Positions 1-14,900 of a DNA stretch of 64,000 nucleotides are shown here, in pieces. The translations under genes were made by a program, and so were the position numbers. Location of the stretch: positions 8,304,476 to 8,368,475 of the forward strand of contig JANCRA010000028.1 in NCBI GenBank assembly GCA_024362935.1. Reading direction: 5' to 3'. Under the pieces are notes generated by a model. It had not been told where the DNA came from. It worked only from the letters and a program-made list of their open reading frames with translations, and did no database searches. The DNA is from Setophaga petechia (lineage: Eukaryota; Chordata; Aves; Passeriformes; Parulidae). Position 1 is the stretch's first letter. Every line of letters starts with the position of its first letter.

Positions 1-1989
1 TGCAACTCCAAAATGCCATTAATGTAATTGATACCAATTTATTTTAATTACACCCCAAGACATTTTCCCAATCTGAAAGTTAAATCCCACTTGAATACTT
101 TTAATATGATGGTTTTACCCACAGAACTCCCCAAACCACTGTAGAGTCTTTCCACCAATCACCACAAAATGAAGCTGCTCACACACATTTGCACAAAAAC
201 TGGAGTTTGAATATTGATGGAAGAGACCTGAAATGAAAGTTTGAATGGTTTTTTCACAGAAATATTTAAATAAAACAGACAATCACCCTCGTTTCTAGGA
301 TCAATAATTTATTTCTTTTTTTTTTTTACACATTTTGCAATTTGTTACAGGAGAAGAAACACTTGCTAATGGAAGTGACATGTTTTTGAACCATTTTCCA
401 AGGTAATGGAAAAAGTTAAGCATATTCCCTAGGATGCACATCAATGACTAAGCTGCCAATATTAAACCAATTGAAGCAAGTGCAGTCCCTATTTAAACCT
501 TGTATAAATTAATTTAAGGACTCTCCTTCTCCTACAGGAAGACTAAATTGTAGCATCTAATTTTCTTTTTTTTTTTTCAGTCCTGAAGTCTCAATCTTTT
601 CTCTCTCTCTCTACTTAATCTGCAAAAAGTCAAACAGGCTGAAGCCAAAGCCACAGAACGGATTCTGTGCCAAGGTTCTTCTATTCCTGATGATCTCCTC
701 AGTTCCCTCCTGTCCCAAAAAGGAAACAAAGGACTCCCAGTTTTCTGAAAACCAGATTCTCTGCATGACAGTGCATTCATTGCATTGCCACAGGATGGGC
801 CACAGTGGATGTTCTCCTAGCAAACAAATCACTACCAAAGTACAAAGAATTAGAAATTAACTCAGTAAAAATGCTCCTAACATTTTCCCAGTGATATAGT
901 AATAACCAGAATCCTACTTTCCTTCCACAAAAAATAGATTTTTTTTTTATAAATACATTTTAATACAGACAATTCTGTTTCTATGCCAAGAAAAAAAAAA
1001 AGTCACATTCAAACAGGTTTGCTGGGTGTATTCAGATACAAGCAGACACCAGAGCAGGCAGGAGCACAGGGGGTTTTTGGGGGGCTGCAGACACACAAAC
1101 ACCATTTCACCCACTGACCAGCGATGGGGAGAACAGCTGAGCTGCAAGGCGAGACCTGGAGCATCACAGCCCCTCAAATAAATCAGCAATTTCCATGTGG
1201 ATTAAATTACATGAACTCTCAGTGGTATTTAACATTAATATTGAAAAGCTTCTATAAATTTAGGCAGTGTTTATGCTGGGGGTAGAGAGAAGAACCACGA
1301 GCAGGAGCTCCCAGCTGCCTCAGACCCAGGAGAAAATTGAGTCACTCACCATGGCCTTGAAGCTCAGGGGTCCAAAGAGATTAAATTAATGCTTTTTTCT
1401 GTCCTTGTCCTCCTTTCCCTCACTTTTCCCCCAAAATTCAGACAAATCTGCCCAAATTTTGTGCCACACACACAGTTCCAGCTGCTGCCCCACAGCCCCA
1501 AACGACAGCAATGATTTCTATGGTTTCTTTCCTAACCAGATCTAATTAAAACTGAGCTGTTAACCATCTTTTCCAGGCTATGAATAATTAATAGAGCATT
1601 TTTATAATACTTACTAAATATGACAGTTGGGTATTTGCATTTTCTTACCTTAAATAGTCCCAATCTTTGCATAACTAAAAGTTCCCTGCAGCTTTTGTCT
1701 TTAAGATTGGGGGTTTATTTTTTTTATGGGTTGATATGTAGGATAATTCTCAATATACTTCAACAGTTTTTTCTCAAATTGAAGAGATTTTGGAAGTTGC
1801 CTGCATGTTCACACACAGCCAGCCACCACTGTGACACTACACAAGGTTTTGGAATAAAACTCAGAGGACAGAGGTGGAAAATAGAGCATCTTACTGACCT
1901 GCTCAAAAAAAACAAGACATAGAGAGAGATTATGAGCAAGAACTAAACCCCAGCAGATTGTTTTCAACCCTGGGGAGACTTTCTACATT

Positions 1990-2009
1990 AAAATAAATAA
2001 ATAAATAAA
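1990..2009. repeat. (AAAT)n microsatellite
   Basis: Five consecutive AAAT units in the AT-rich segment downstream of UNC119. A run of A with one T interruption follows at about 2156-2174. Confidence 0.8.
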
Positions 2010-4710
2010 CTCTTCTGAGTCAGGAAGGGTGGATCATTCAGTTATTTCAGAAGTGTCACCACATAATGGGTAATTCACAGAAACAATTTTGGCTTTTGCC
2101 ACTGAACTGAGAGCAAAGTTTCTAAATTTTCAACCACAGCTGATGTGTTAGTTATAAAAAAAAAAATAAAAAAGGTTCTCTCCCTGCCACAGAAGTGTGA
2201 GTTATTAGAGCATGAAGCTCACCATCAATGTATTGCTGCTTTTCTTAAAAAACGTTACTATGAAAGGAATCCAAGACTGACAAAGTGAAGAAAATATGTC
2301 AAATTATAATTTCCCTGAAAGAATGTGTTGAGCTGTAATTTCCCTGTCTCTCAGAAAAATTATGTCACTATTAGCACTCAGAGAGACTTAGTTTCTTTTT
2401 CCAAGATTAAGTCACTGTGTAAAGCACACACTTAATCCTGTTTTATGACAGGAAACAGAGAGCATTATTAGCAGATAATCTTGGTTAGCTCTTGGATGTT
2501 TTCTTTCACTTTCAGAAATTCAGATCCCAAATTGCCAGGCTGGCTTGTTAAAACAAAGCTGTAGTGCTAATTAAAGTCATATTTAAAATGAGATCAAGGA
2601 AGAAAATACAACAATTCTTTTTTTCCCAGAGCCAATATTTGGTTATTTCGCAATGAACTTCCAAAGTAAACCAAATAATGATGAATGTTAAAATACAAAA
2701 TAATAGCTAGTCAAGAAGATTAACAAATTCTTCTGTGAACAATGCTGCTAAGACTTCATTCTCAACTGGTTTATAATAAGAACCAGCTGCCAATTTAAGG
2801 GAAAAAAATGTGGGTTTCACAACTGAGCTGCAAACTCAGCTCCCACTCAGAAGGAAGTTGAAATTATTGGGTGCTGCACAAAGCTTGGTCTTTAACACTA
2901 AATTTTGAAGGTGTTTTTTAAGCAAAACAAGGACAGAAGTGGTACAAAAACAGCAACTCTACAGCCAAAGTTTTTGAAGAAAAAACTTTTAATGCTGTTT
3001 ATGCGCCTCATGTCAACACCACACGTGGTGCTGCTGCATGAGCAGGTGGAAAAGGAACAAAATCTCTCTCTTGGACAGTGATTCCCACGTGTTTGCTAAG
3101 ATTGTGGATGTGGATGGCCTTGAGGAAATGCTAACAAATAATTCCCAAGTGAAACAGAGAGATAACAGTGTAACTGCTCCAGTGGGACACAGAAAAAAGC
3201 GCTTTCATTGCACTTCCCACAGAAAGTTCTGTTGTTTGCCTTGGTTTAGGAATCAGAATTTGTTGCTTGTGACAAACTCTGGGGATTTTTAATAAGACTA
3301 AAATTATCCCAACTGAAAAGCCAGAGCTAAAATTGGTAGAAATTTATTTTATTGAAAATGTCCAATCTTTATTTCTGGCTTAAAATATTCCTAATAATAT
3401 TTAGGCAACAAACTCACTCAGTGTAATAGCTCCCATATGATTCACACTGCATTTTCTGTGAGACTGGAATTGTTACATATATAATCTGAATTATAAAAGG
3501 TTTCAGAGATGAGCAGATGATAATTCATCCTCTTGTGTTTAATCTCAAAACTACACTAGAAAAATTCCATTCAGAAATTCCATCCACACTCTGCAGTCCT
3601 GGGAACACAGTGACTTTCTCTTGGTTCTTTTATAAGGGGCATGTCTACCACTCAAATTTCCCTTGATTACAGTAATATTCTTATGGAATTACTCCTTTTT
3701 TTTATAAATCTTAAAAGGAGATAGCATAAAAAAGGAGCAGAACATAACTATTTCAGAGGAAACTCCATCAAATGATCCAAAGTACAACTGAACTCATCAC
3801 AACATATTAAATAGATGACTGGCAATTCTGGGTAAATTCCATTCCTATAAGTCTTTTAAAAATCTTATGTACTAAAGTGACTGTTATGAACAGCAGGTGA
3901 AAAATAACCCCCCCAAAAAAACCCTGTACAGGGTGGTAATTATAAACAGTCACTCTACTTTGTCTTAAATTAGCATTTTTTTCTCCTGCAAATTGAAACA
4001 AAGCTCAGAAATACTTAAAACTTGCAAAATGTCATTGGAGATATGATTTAACATCCCTGATTAAAAAAAAAAAAAAGTTGGGGGAGGAATGAAAACATTT
4101 TTGAACCTATGTCCATCTTTAGTAATTATTGTGCTATAAAATTAATGGTCAGTAGCTCGAAGTACAGCACAAATAATGAGGAAATCCTTTGTATCTCTCA
4201 AACTGATCAGTCAGCTGTAGGCTACTTGTATAATTTAACACACTAGAGACAAAAAATAGTGATAAATACAAGTCTCACTGTGATAAGAATTACTACAAGC
4301 TACTACTTGTGTAAAATCAGTGAACTTGACACACTTTTGTAGCTACCAAGCTTAATAAAAACTGTGCTGTAACCTAAAATCACTGTTTTCGTTTTTTTTA
4401 AACTGCCTCCTCTCTCAGCAGTCAAAAAAGCCAAGCCAAATACAAATGGTGACACACTGAAAAGTGACCACAACCCCAACAAGAGCACAAAAACCTCCCT
4501 GGCCTGAGGCTACACTTGGAATTGTTTGTCCTGTCTGACACAGGCTGCGACTACAGAGATGCCCATCACGACTGGAAATGGTATTTTTATAAAAATTATT
4601 ACAACTATTACACCTATCTGAGGCTAACATAGAATGTTCCACTTCAACACACAGAATTAGACATGGAGACATCGAGTATTTATAGAAATATCTACAGGCT
4701 GCAACTGTCT

Positions 4711-4716
4711 TTTATT
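4711..4716 (-). terminator. UNC119: Candidate UNC119 polyadenylation signal
   Basis: AATAAA on the minus strand about 1.2 kb beyond the UNC119 stop. Alternatives lie at 3343-3353 and 308-313. It is the nearest canonical hexamer that I noticed; no transcript evidence is available. Confidence 0.25.
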
Positions 4717-5918
4717 TTTGTTGGTTTTTTCTTTTTTTTTTTTTTTAAGTATCAGTGAACTGACCTTCAGAGTAAGGGTTTCATGACAACAGGTCACCCC
4801 ACACTAGTTTACTCTTGGTGTTGCTGTTTCTTGGGCTAAATTGGTGTTAAACTTCTTCCAGGAGAGAAGAGAGAACTCTTGCTAATTGTTTTGCTGTGTG
4901 TTAAAGTTGTAGATTATTAGATTTAGCTTCACCTGGTTTTTAACAAAGGGGAAATGCTGTCTTAACCTCCTTTAAATGCAGATACACATAGAAAATTGGA
5001 AATTCCACACTCCCCAGCTGCCCTAGACAATTAAAATGTTGCTCTAACAAGCAGTGCTGAAGTCCTTATCTTGGTATCGAGCAGAGATGAAAAAAACAGA
5101 CATGGGAAATGTGTGGCATGAAAAGGCTGAATGTTAAATAAACCAAAAATGTTAAATAAAGCTAAAATCCTTCTGGTTTTCCTGATTATTCTGCAAAAAG
5201 CTGCAATCAATGGAATGTGCTTATGGAGGTTCATAGACCCACAATGCCATTTTACCTTCATCTGAAATGCAAAAGGAATGTAAATGTAAAAACACCCAAT
5301 TAACACAGCTCTGTCACTGAACTATTGCTCTTCATTGCAGGTTTAGGTGTTTCCAAGGTTAAACAGAACATTACACAGAAGGATTGAAACTAAAGGATGA
5401 AATACTCATGGAGAGAGCCAGTCTAAAGATGAAACTTGCCTTTGTGAGATGTTTTGCTCGATATTTTCAACAGGCTGGACAAGTTAAATCGGCCTTTGAA
5501 GCATCCACAAAGAGAAACAACCACCCAAACCTCTGCCTTTGCATCCATCCACTCCCATGGTTTTCTCTGATTACATTCTTTGGGAAAGCAATCCTAAAAG
5601 ATACTCGAGGGCAAGAACATAAATTCACAAAATTAGGGCAAAAAACCCCTCAGGTCCCACAAGGCCATTTTCAAAGCAGACACTTAAAAGAACTTAGGGA
5701 AGTGGTATCCAAAGATCATTTCTAGCTTAAAAACTTCTGAAGGAACTGGGTCTGCTTCAAAGCTCAAAAGAGATGTCATGAAACTCCTACTGCGGCAAAG
5801 AGTCCTTGGTTGGTGGATCCTTGTCCAGGTGACACTGCAGGAGCTGGAGGTGTTGGGATCCCTGACGGCTTCCAGAGGGAAGGGGAGGCCAGCAAGGCTG
5901 GGGCCATCCAGCCCAGGC

Positions 5919-8900
5919 TCAAGGTCCTCCACTGTATGAATAATCTGCCTTGTTGTGCATCACCAGCTTGTTGTCTACAAAGTAGAAACTGTCCGACTGT
6001 GTCTCGTAGGGATGCAGGATCATCTCTCGAACTGTGAGGAGGGGGAAAAAACCCAATTATAACCAAATAACAGGGACATAGAGGAATGTGCTCCCTGTTA
6101 ACAGAGTGATGAAACTGTCCTTTGTCTCCTCTAAAAGGAAAAGAGCCCAGAAGCTTCTCTCCTCAATCAGGTGAAAAGACACCTCCTAGGACCTGGGGGA
6201 CTTCACCTCAAACTTGGACAGGAGCCTAAAAGTCTCACCTGAGGAATTTACAAGAAAAAGAAGAGAATAAAGAAACTAATGGCTTTTGTGAGGTGTTTTA
6301 CCAGGGGTAAAGGACCTCTTGCACCTGGCTTGGCTTTTCTCTGTTATTTTGCCTTTTATTAAAACTTTTTTGTTTCCAACACTACCACAGAAGCCATCCT
6401 GCTGATTTTGTGCTTTCTAAGGTAGCTGAGCTATCTTGGGTGTGAAATAGATCTCCAAGAGCTTATGAGACCTGGCTCAAGGAGACCCTTACTTCAGGGA
6501 CACTCCCCAGTGCTGGGCTCAAGCATTGTTCAGCATCCCCCAAGCAGCTGCAAAATCAGGTGAAAAACCAAAACCCAAATGGGAATTGCCCAAACCACTC
6601 CTTGTTGGTATCTTTTAAATAATTCAAGCATAATTATGGAGTTTTTATGTTGGAAAAACCCTCAGAGGCCTTAAAATCCAACCTGAAAATACTAAACCCT
6701 TGTGCCACATCCACACTTTCTTTGAACAATTTCAGGGATGAAAAATGTTCATAATCCAAATATATTATGGCACCATATAAGGGGGACCTCAGAATAAAAA
6801 CCCATTACATTTTAGGTTGGGGTTCTTTCTGTTTTGTTTTTAAAAACAGTGATAAAACAGCAAACCCAAAGTAAATTTGCTCTGGCCTGACAGTAGAGCC
6901 TCACTGTATTTTCCACAGACTGCAATATTAGTGCTGACACACACAATTAGGGGTTGTAAAGAGGAAAATCACAGAGATTTAGTGCTTGTGCTATTGTGTC
7001 TTGGGAGAGAGGAGAAAAAATAAAAGTTATGTTCATACTAAAACCTCTCAAGCTCACAATATAGCACATCAAACATTAAAACAGATCATAACATTTAAGT
7101 TATCCATTTATTGGATGTCTTTTTAATCTTATTTTTTGCTTGCTTTATAACACAATTATCTTTTTTCTCCCTGATACAAAAGCTTCTCTTCTATGAATTA
7201 AAAAAAAAAAAAAAAAAAAACAACAAAACAACAAACCCAAGCAACTGCCTGGTGTGTGATGAGATACATCCTACTAGAAAACAAATCAGTGTTAACACAA
7301 ATATAAAAGGATTAATTATTCCACCCCACCCACTCTCTAGAGACAGTTTTTAAGAAAGGGCTCCCCCAAAACACCATGAACATCATGGTGTGACAACCCA
7401 GAAATGGAAGTTTATAACAAAGAACTTACTGAGATCCTCCGAGAGCTGGGGGAATTCATAGATGTGCTCACAAGTATTTTTACTGCTGGGGATGCAGAAG
7501 CCAAATTCAAAATCAAAACTTTTCAGCAGCTGGTCACGGAAGTAGTGCCGCTCGATCATACGGAAATTATTAATGGGTTTGTCCCCTACTGTGAATTCCA
7601 CCCTGAAAAAGAAGGGTAAAACTGACGTGAGTTTTCATGCTTCAATAAGATCTGCAGTATTCCTGCAAGGCAGAAGAGAGCTCTGAAAAAAAAGGGCAAA
7701 AATATAAAGCAATAGCATTAATCAAGTTATTGTTTCCTCTTTTACTTAAAGCATTCTACAGGGACACACCACAGCATTAGATAAACACCTTAAAGCTGCC
7801 ATGGGTAGGGACACCTTCCTCTATCCCAGGTTGCTCCAAGCTCCATCCAACCCGGCCTTGGGCATCTCCAGGGATGGAACAGCCACAGCTTCTCTGGGCA
7901 CCCTGTGCCAGGGCTTCAGCACCCACAGGGAATAATTCCTTCCCAATATCCCACCCATCCCTGCCCTCTGGCACTGGGAGCCATTCCCCCTTGTCCTGTC
8001 ACTCCAGATCCTTTCCAGAAGTCCCTCTCCAGCTCTCTTGGAGTCCCTTCAGACACTGGAAGATGCTCTAAGGACTCCCCAGAGCCTCCCCACTTTATTT
8101 TGCCTCTTTTAGCATCAATCTCTTCAGCACCAGGCTGAAACCTAAAGCGACAGAGAAGGCAAGAGATTTTGAGCCTCATAATAAATGAAAAAGCCTCCTG
8201 TTCAATCACCTTCCTGGCAGGATGAACATGGAAAAGAGGGGTTTTTTTCCCCAATATTTCAGCTGTTTTCTGTGCCAGGCCAAGGAGCAGGGGGGTTACT
8301 CACGTGGCTCCCACTTGCCGCAGTCTGAGGAAGGCGGGCGTGAACTGATAGCGCACGAAGCGTCCGGCGTTGGGGTCCACGTCCTTCCTGTCATTGTGCT
8401 CCCGCTCTGCAAAAGCCCAAAGAAAGCTCTGTCAGAGCTGCCTGAGAACCACAAACTCGGGGGAAATACTTGTGGTGGTGTTCTTGAGCCACCTAAGCCA
8501 GGGAATCGCTCTGGTGCTGAGCTCTCCCCTCCTCCAGTCCTGAGGTGTCCACCCCTGGTCACTCAGAGGTGGAATGTTGAGAGATGGTCCTTTGGTTGGA
8601 GTAATTTCTTATCTTCTGGATTTCTATTCCTCATCCACTGGAGGATATATATAGAAATCCAGAAGATTTCTATTCCTCACATCAGGACTGCAGAGTGACT
8701 CTGTCCAGTGGTCAGATTAAATTCTAGTGGGACTTTGCCCTTTCTAATTATTGTCAGTTGGGCTGTTGAAACCATCAGTGAATAAATTAGTTTTATTTCC
8801 CCTTAGCATGCTTGTTTTGCTACCTATAAGCTACAGAAAACTTCTCACCTGCAGGGAGGTGGGGAAGGGTTAAAAGTGCTTGGCCAGGAAAAGAACAGCT

Positions 8901-11900
8901 GCCCTGGGTTTTTATCACCACTGGCAACAGGCAACACTTGGATGCTTACAAGTAACACCTAAAAATTAATCAAACCCCCCCCCCAAAAAAAAAAAAAAGG
9001 CAAAAGTTCAGTTTGTTTCATTTGCCTGTTGGCAGTTTCTCCCCTTTGGAAATACCATTTTCCTGACTCCTGAGTGAGAGATGTTAAACTAACAGCTAAA
9101 CTATGTGCAGGGGGCACAAGCTGAATAACAGCCAAGAAAAAACCACTCAGTGATCTCCTCCTCCTCCCCTGCTCCTGTTTACAACATCCATCTGTCCCTT
9201 CCCATCACAGATGGCAACAGGGAGAGCACAGCAGCAGCCAGCTCTGCTCACCCTGTTAGTACAAAGAGACACCTGAAAAACATTCCTGCTGCAAGATGGG
9301 GCTCCAGCCCTCCTGCAGTGGATAGATTCTGCTACTTTTGGGAAATGTATGGAGTAAAAGGAGTGGGGAAAGGCAAAAGAAAGCATTTGTTCATGGAAAC
9401 CTTATTTTGTGTGTGCACTCACCTGAAGCTGCTGGCTTGGTGATTTCAAACAAGACTGTGCCAGATTCCATGTCCCGGATTTTGAACCTGGTGAAGTCTA
9501 TCTTGTAAACATTTTCCTCAGGAGTGCACAAATAATCTGCAGGGGGAAGCAAATTTAAATGAAGGCTGCCATGAAATATCAGGAATTTCTGGCTGCTCTC
9601 TGGAGGTCACACCAGCAGTGAGAGCAGCCCAAATGCATCTCCACTCCTGCTTGTTTTAACTCAAAACTGATGTCTCTGAAGACAGTCTCAGTTCTGGAGG
9701 CTCACACTGCCCTGCTCAGACAGGACAGGGGAAAGAATTCTCTCCCCCAACACACAGAGGTCATCACCTTTTTCCAACTCTGTGCCAGCAACTCCTGCAT
9801 CCATTTCCTCCCAGACTAGTCAGCACCTCCATCAAATCCCAGCCTTTCCAGGGTTAAGAGGCTTTGCCTGTTTTAAAAACTGCCCTGTGGCAGAATGCGA
9901 GGGCTAAGCAGCTTTGGGAGCTAAGCTGACTGCACTTAACTGGAACAGGAGTGTCCTCCCCTGTGCCACCTCCCTGCTCCAGCCCTCTGCACACAAAGGG
10001 TGGCCTCTTCTCCCCAAACCAGGGCTTGTTTTCCTCAGCACTGAAATGATGTTGAAGCCTTTCCCTGTGTCAGGAAAACAGGGAGCAGAGTCCTTCCCTG
10101 CTGTGAGTATCTTTGAGAGAAAGTCAAAGATGGAATCACAGAATTGTTAAGGTTGAAAAGCCCCCTAAGATCATCAAGTCCAACTTTTCACCCTGCACTG
10201 CTGTGCTCATCACTAAACCATGTCCCAAGGGCCACATCCACAGGCCTTTTGAACACTTCCAGGGATGAGGATTCCACCACTAAAATCCCCACAGGTTTGG
10301 CCTTCAGCCTTGCTGTGCCCTGAGCCAGCTCCTGGCACAGGAATCATCCTCCTCCCTGGGGAAGGAGCACATACAGCACAGATTGAATGCAGCTCCAACA
10401 ACTCACTTTACCCTGACAAATCTAAAGAAATGCTCTGTGTAGACAAGCCAGGTCAGCTTTCAAACAGCAGCACATTTGATTGATGTAGGAGACTGGTTCT
10501 GGTGGTTCCAAAATAATACTTTAACATTCTAATTCAAAACACTTTCTCAGCTACTAATTCCTGCTGTTAATCTGAGCTAATCACTTATTTCTGCCTGCTT
10601 TCCTATTTCTGAAACTCCAACAAATCCATCCACCTGAGGCTCAGTCCCTGAAGACATAAAACAAGTTACAAGTGCTCAGAGCTCAGACCTGCCCATGCCA
10701 ACCCAACTTCAGCACAGCCCTAAGAAATCCAAGACCACTGTGAGAGATCTCTGAGCTCCTGGGCACAAACACCTGGCACCAGCATTTTCCTAGAAGCCTT
10801 TTATTCCTTCCAAATTTCCATAACTTGGAGAACTGTCCAAATAAGCTCAGTACAAGGAACAGAGGTGTTAAATGTTCTCCCTGGCCAGTTTTACTGCTCT
10901 CCAACAACCCCATATGGTGAATACTCAAAGGAATGCCAGAGAATTTGTAGATGCCCCATCCCTGGAAGTGTTCAAGGCCAGGCAGGAAGGAGCTTGGAGC
11001 AACCTGGTGTAGTGGGAGGTGTCCCTGCATGGCAGAGGGGATGGAAGTGGATGATCTTTAAGGTCCTTCTTAAGCCAAAACACTCTGAGTTTCTACAATT
11101 CTATAAATGGGTGTTCAGAGAGAGGACAGTGCTCAAAGCATCCCTGGCATTTGGCAGGGATTTTCCCTTCCCTATCAACACAGCACAAGGAAAACTGACA
11201 CCAGCACCCAAACTGTCAGGAAGAACAAGCTAAAACCTTGCCTTTTTTACTACCACAAGGAAACACAAGCCTGTGTTAGGTCAAATATCCCAAGAACTGC
11301 ACAAAAAATCTTCCTTTTTTTGTTTTTAACAGCAGCCACGATGACAGGACAGGAATTTAAACCCATCCCTCGCCTTAGGCCCTGATGTTTAGCATTCCTC
11401 AGGGAGATGTCCTGCAATTACACTGTGATTTTGGGCTCTGACACATCAGCCACCCCAACTCCTAACCCGTCCCACAACTTCCCAGCTCGGAGCACCAGCA
11501 TACAAAGCACAAACTGACGGAAGCAGGCACAGCTTCCCACAGCCCAGCTTCCCCTGCCTGGGCCCATGGCCACTGGCTGTTCCCTGGGAAGGCTGTTGGC
11601 AACAGGCAGCAGTCACCCAGGAGCCCAGGACACCTTCCCTGGAGCACGCTGGCAAATCTGAAGCCCGCGTTTGTCTGCAAGTTAATTATTAAGTGTTTCT
11701 ACTCCTGCAGAATTCCTGCCCATCCAGCACCATGGCAACAGCTTTATCCCCCTCCTTGGCAGCAGCGTTGCTGCAGTAACAGTGTCCATGACTCATCTGG
11801 AGCAGAGCAGAGCCAAGCAGAGCCTCCAAAGAGGAGTAAACCCCGGGTAGAATCCCCACCAGGCTCCTGCTCATTGATGCCTGCACCCCTACGCTGTTAT

Positions 11901-14900
11901 TTTCCAACTCTTTTTGCCCTGATAATATTTTAAACCCTTTTTTTTTTGGGTTGGGTTACTGGGTTCTTTTTAATCAGCATGCCAATGTACAACTGGATGC
12001 CATCCGGGAAGATCAGCTGCCAGAATACTGCAATCAAGTGGGTTTTTTCCTCCTCTGGCAGTGCCCAGTCTCCTAGAAAGAAAGAAAAAAAAAAAAGAAA
12101 AAAAAAAAAAAAAAAAAAAAAGAAAAACCAGAGGAATCTATATTCCTCTCAGTCTGTATTACATATATATTCCTCTCAGTCTGTACTACATTTGTTTCTG
12201 CTGTTCCTGTTCAAAAATCAATCAAAGTAGCCACGTGCTGGTTTTTTCCCCCACACATAACAGGAGCCTGAGGCTGCACTGGAAGGTCTTATTGGGAATG
12301 GGCTGCTTGCAATTGGCAGATCCTTCTGCTTAGCTGAGCACTGTCAGATTTGCTAATCTCATCCCATACACACTTATTTTTAAATTACTGTAGGGCCCAG
12401 TTGCCCACACTTCCGTGACTCACTGAAATGTCTCATCTGCCTCCCTTATCCTAATTCAGCGTCGCCAGGATTTGGGGAAGGGAGGCAGCAGCCCTGGTAA
12501 TTTCAGCTGGGAATGAGGAGATCAAACCTCCATGGAGGGGATTGTTACAGAGAATGGTGGGTTGATCCCTCAGGATACAGTATCTTCTTGTTCCTTCCTC
12601 TTCTCCTGAAGTAGGTTGTGCTGCTTCCCCGTTAATAACTGAACCACCGTGGTGTGTCCCTGAGCCTTCAGTACTCACCTGATTTAGGGATGAAGGCATG
12701 GACACAGCAGCACTGCCATGCAAAACCCATCAGATTGGTTTTTATCCTTAAGAACCCACACTTAGTGTAAAAAAAAAGGTCACAAAAGAGGAGTACTCCC
12801 TACCCTTTCCTAAAGCCCAGGGAATTGCCATATCCCAGACCTCCATCCCCAAACCCTTCCTGAAAACAATTCACTTGGTATTAGCAGCCACTTCTCACTC
12901 ACACATCACCATTCCTGGGGGTGCCTCTCCAGCTTCTTTCCCATAACATCTGGATCATGCCCAAAGATTTACAACTGCTCACTTTTAAAGACAGTTTCTA
13001 TCTTAAAACCTGTCACAGTTGTGAAGAGTTTGGATCACAACCAACATCACCGTGGTGGTCTGAGGAAGCAGCAGAGGTGATTGGCTTCCTGAATCTGGTT
13101 CAATTAATTTCTTCACAAATTCTCCAATTCCCTTTGTAGGAAAAAGTGATTCCAAAGTGACCCCAAACAGTTCAGTGGGCTCAAGCTTTGCTCTCAGAAT
13201 CAGCAGGGGCTCCTTCCCCTGGTACAGTTCTGAGGTGGTACCTCTGCTGCCTAATCCAGGGAAGAGACAGTTTCTACCCAGGAAACCTTCCTGTGCTCCC
13301 AAAACCAACCAAAATTACAAAATAAACCAGCAGAACAATGCCAGCAGGCACTGCCTGTGAACACTGGCACATCCTGAACCCTGGTGCAGAACTCCAGGTG
13401 TGTATTTTAACAGCTGGTGTTACAGAGGAGCACAAAAGGTGAGGGATAATGCAGAGCTAAATAACACAGGAAAGCAAACAAAGGCACTTTGTCCTCTGGA
13501 CCTCTCCCTGTCATTTAAATACATGAGATCAGGTTTGCTCCTCATGACAGAAAGCTAAAATTTGATCCTGTATTTCCAAATTTCCTTTGCAACCACCCCA
13601 CCAGGCCCATTTTATCACAAGCTCATGGGCAATAGGATTCACACTCTTTGTTGTGCTCCTTTTCAAGATCCCTTCTCCATCTCTGCAATCAGGAGGAAGC
13701 ACGTGTCCCCTCTCACAGACACCAGGGATATTTCTGTGCTCATCAGAGTCTAATCTCAGATGGGGCAGCTCCTATTTTAAGGCCTTAAGAGCCCACTAAG
13801 GAAAGCAGAGTGCTCCCAGGGTAAGAAAAAACTGAAAATTTGATCCTGGAAATGGGTGTAAACCAGGAGGATTCTGTGCAAGAGACTGAGGCAACAGCAG
13901 AGACTTGTAACAGGAATTTCTCTCCCCAACACAGACAACAACAACAATTTAGGGAATGGATGAGAAGGCTCCTGGAGTTATGCAGGCCTATTTCCTAACA
14001 TGCATTAACCAACAAGGTCAGGAGCTATTTTGAAGCCAACTCCCAAGACATAAGCCAGGTATAAAGCCAAGACAACTGCAGAGGAATTGCCAGGAGCTGG
14101 AGATTAGGAGATTATCAGATTGAAGAGTCTCAGGAGGAAGCAAAAATAGCCCAGACCCCACGAAGAGGCCGAGCAGTGACGCAGGACACAGAGCAGGACC
14201 TGAGGGCAAGGCAGGGCAGGCTTCAGGTGCTATTGATACACCTGCCCAGACAGCCTGGGTTCAGTTAAAGGAAAAAATAAACCATTTCCCTGCCCTCTGC
14301 CTCAGCCCTGTGACACCAAGCCAGCCAGGAAACAGGATCTGCTCCAGTAAAATAAATCCTTCCAACCCAAACCATGGGGTTTGGAGAACCAGAGACCAGG
14401 GGATTGCACAGGAAGGGAGCAGCTGCCCTCTGACCCAGCCCTGGAATTAGGCTGCTGCAGTGCCCCAGAGGGAAAATCCTGCACCAGAAGGATCCCACAG
14501 GGGTTTTTCCACAGCAGCACATTTACTGTCAAGGAAGCAGAGGGATTTAGGGCAGGAGGCTCCAGGCTGAGGCACTCCCCAAAGTCCCCAGAGCCCCTCA
14601 GTTGCCAAGTCCTACTGCACAGCTCACCAGGCTCTGATTTTTGTGGCAGCCTGCTCATCTCTTTTTTTCTTCTTCTTTTTTTTTAATTTTAGCTAGAGCT
14701 TTCCAGGCTTCACCCTCTCAGAATTAATTTGATCACAGCCCTGCAGCCTGTGGATGGAGCTGCTCTTCCCCCATTTCCAAGGCACCCAAACACTTCCTCC
14801 TGCCCCCTTCTCATGCTGATTGCATTCAAAGTCTGAAACCACATGCACAACATCAACTAAATCAGCTATATTTGGGCTGAGCCAAAGCCAAACTCTGCCC

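Larger units (their letters stand above)
1..5918. other. AT-rich non-coding region downstream of UNC119 (3'UTR plus intergenic)
   Basis: No convincing coding exon was seen on either strand; open frames are short and lack splice context or recognisable protein. Part must be the UNC119 3'UTR because the UNC119 stop codon ends at 5919 on the minus strand. Minus-strand AATAAA hexamers occur at 4711-4716, 3343-3353 (two overlapping) and 308-313, so the 3'UTR end is not fixed by sequence. Composition is much more AT-rich than the rest of the window. In human the next gene on this side is FOXN1, but nothing here was recognised as FOXN1. Confidence 0.6.

Noticed and set aside
1..5918. Possible FOXN1 (next gene in human) at the left edge
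   Set aside because: No forkhead or other FOXN1 sequence was recognised; the region looks non-coding.
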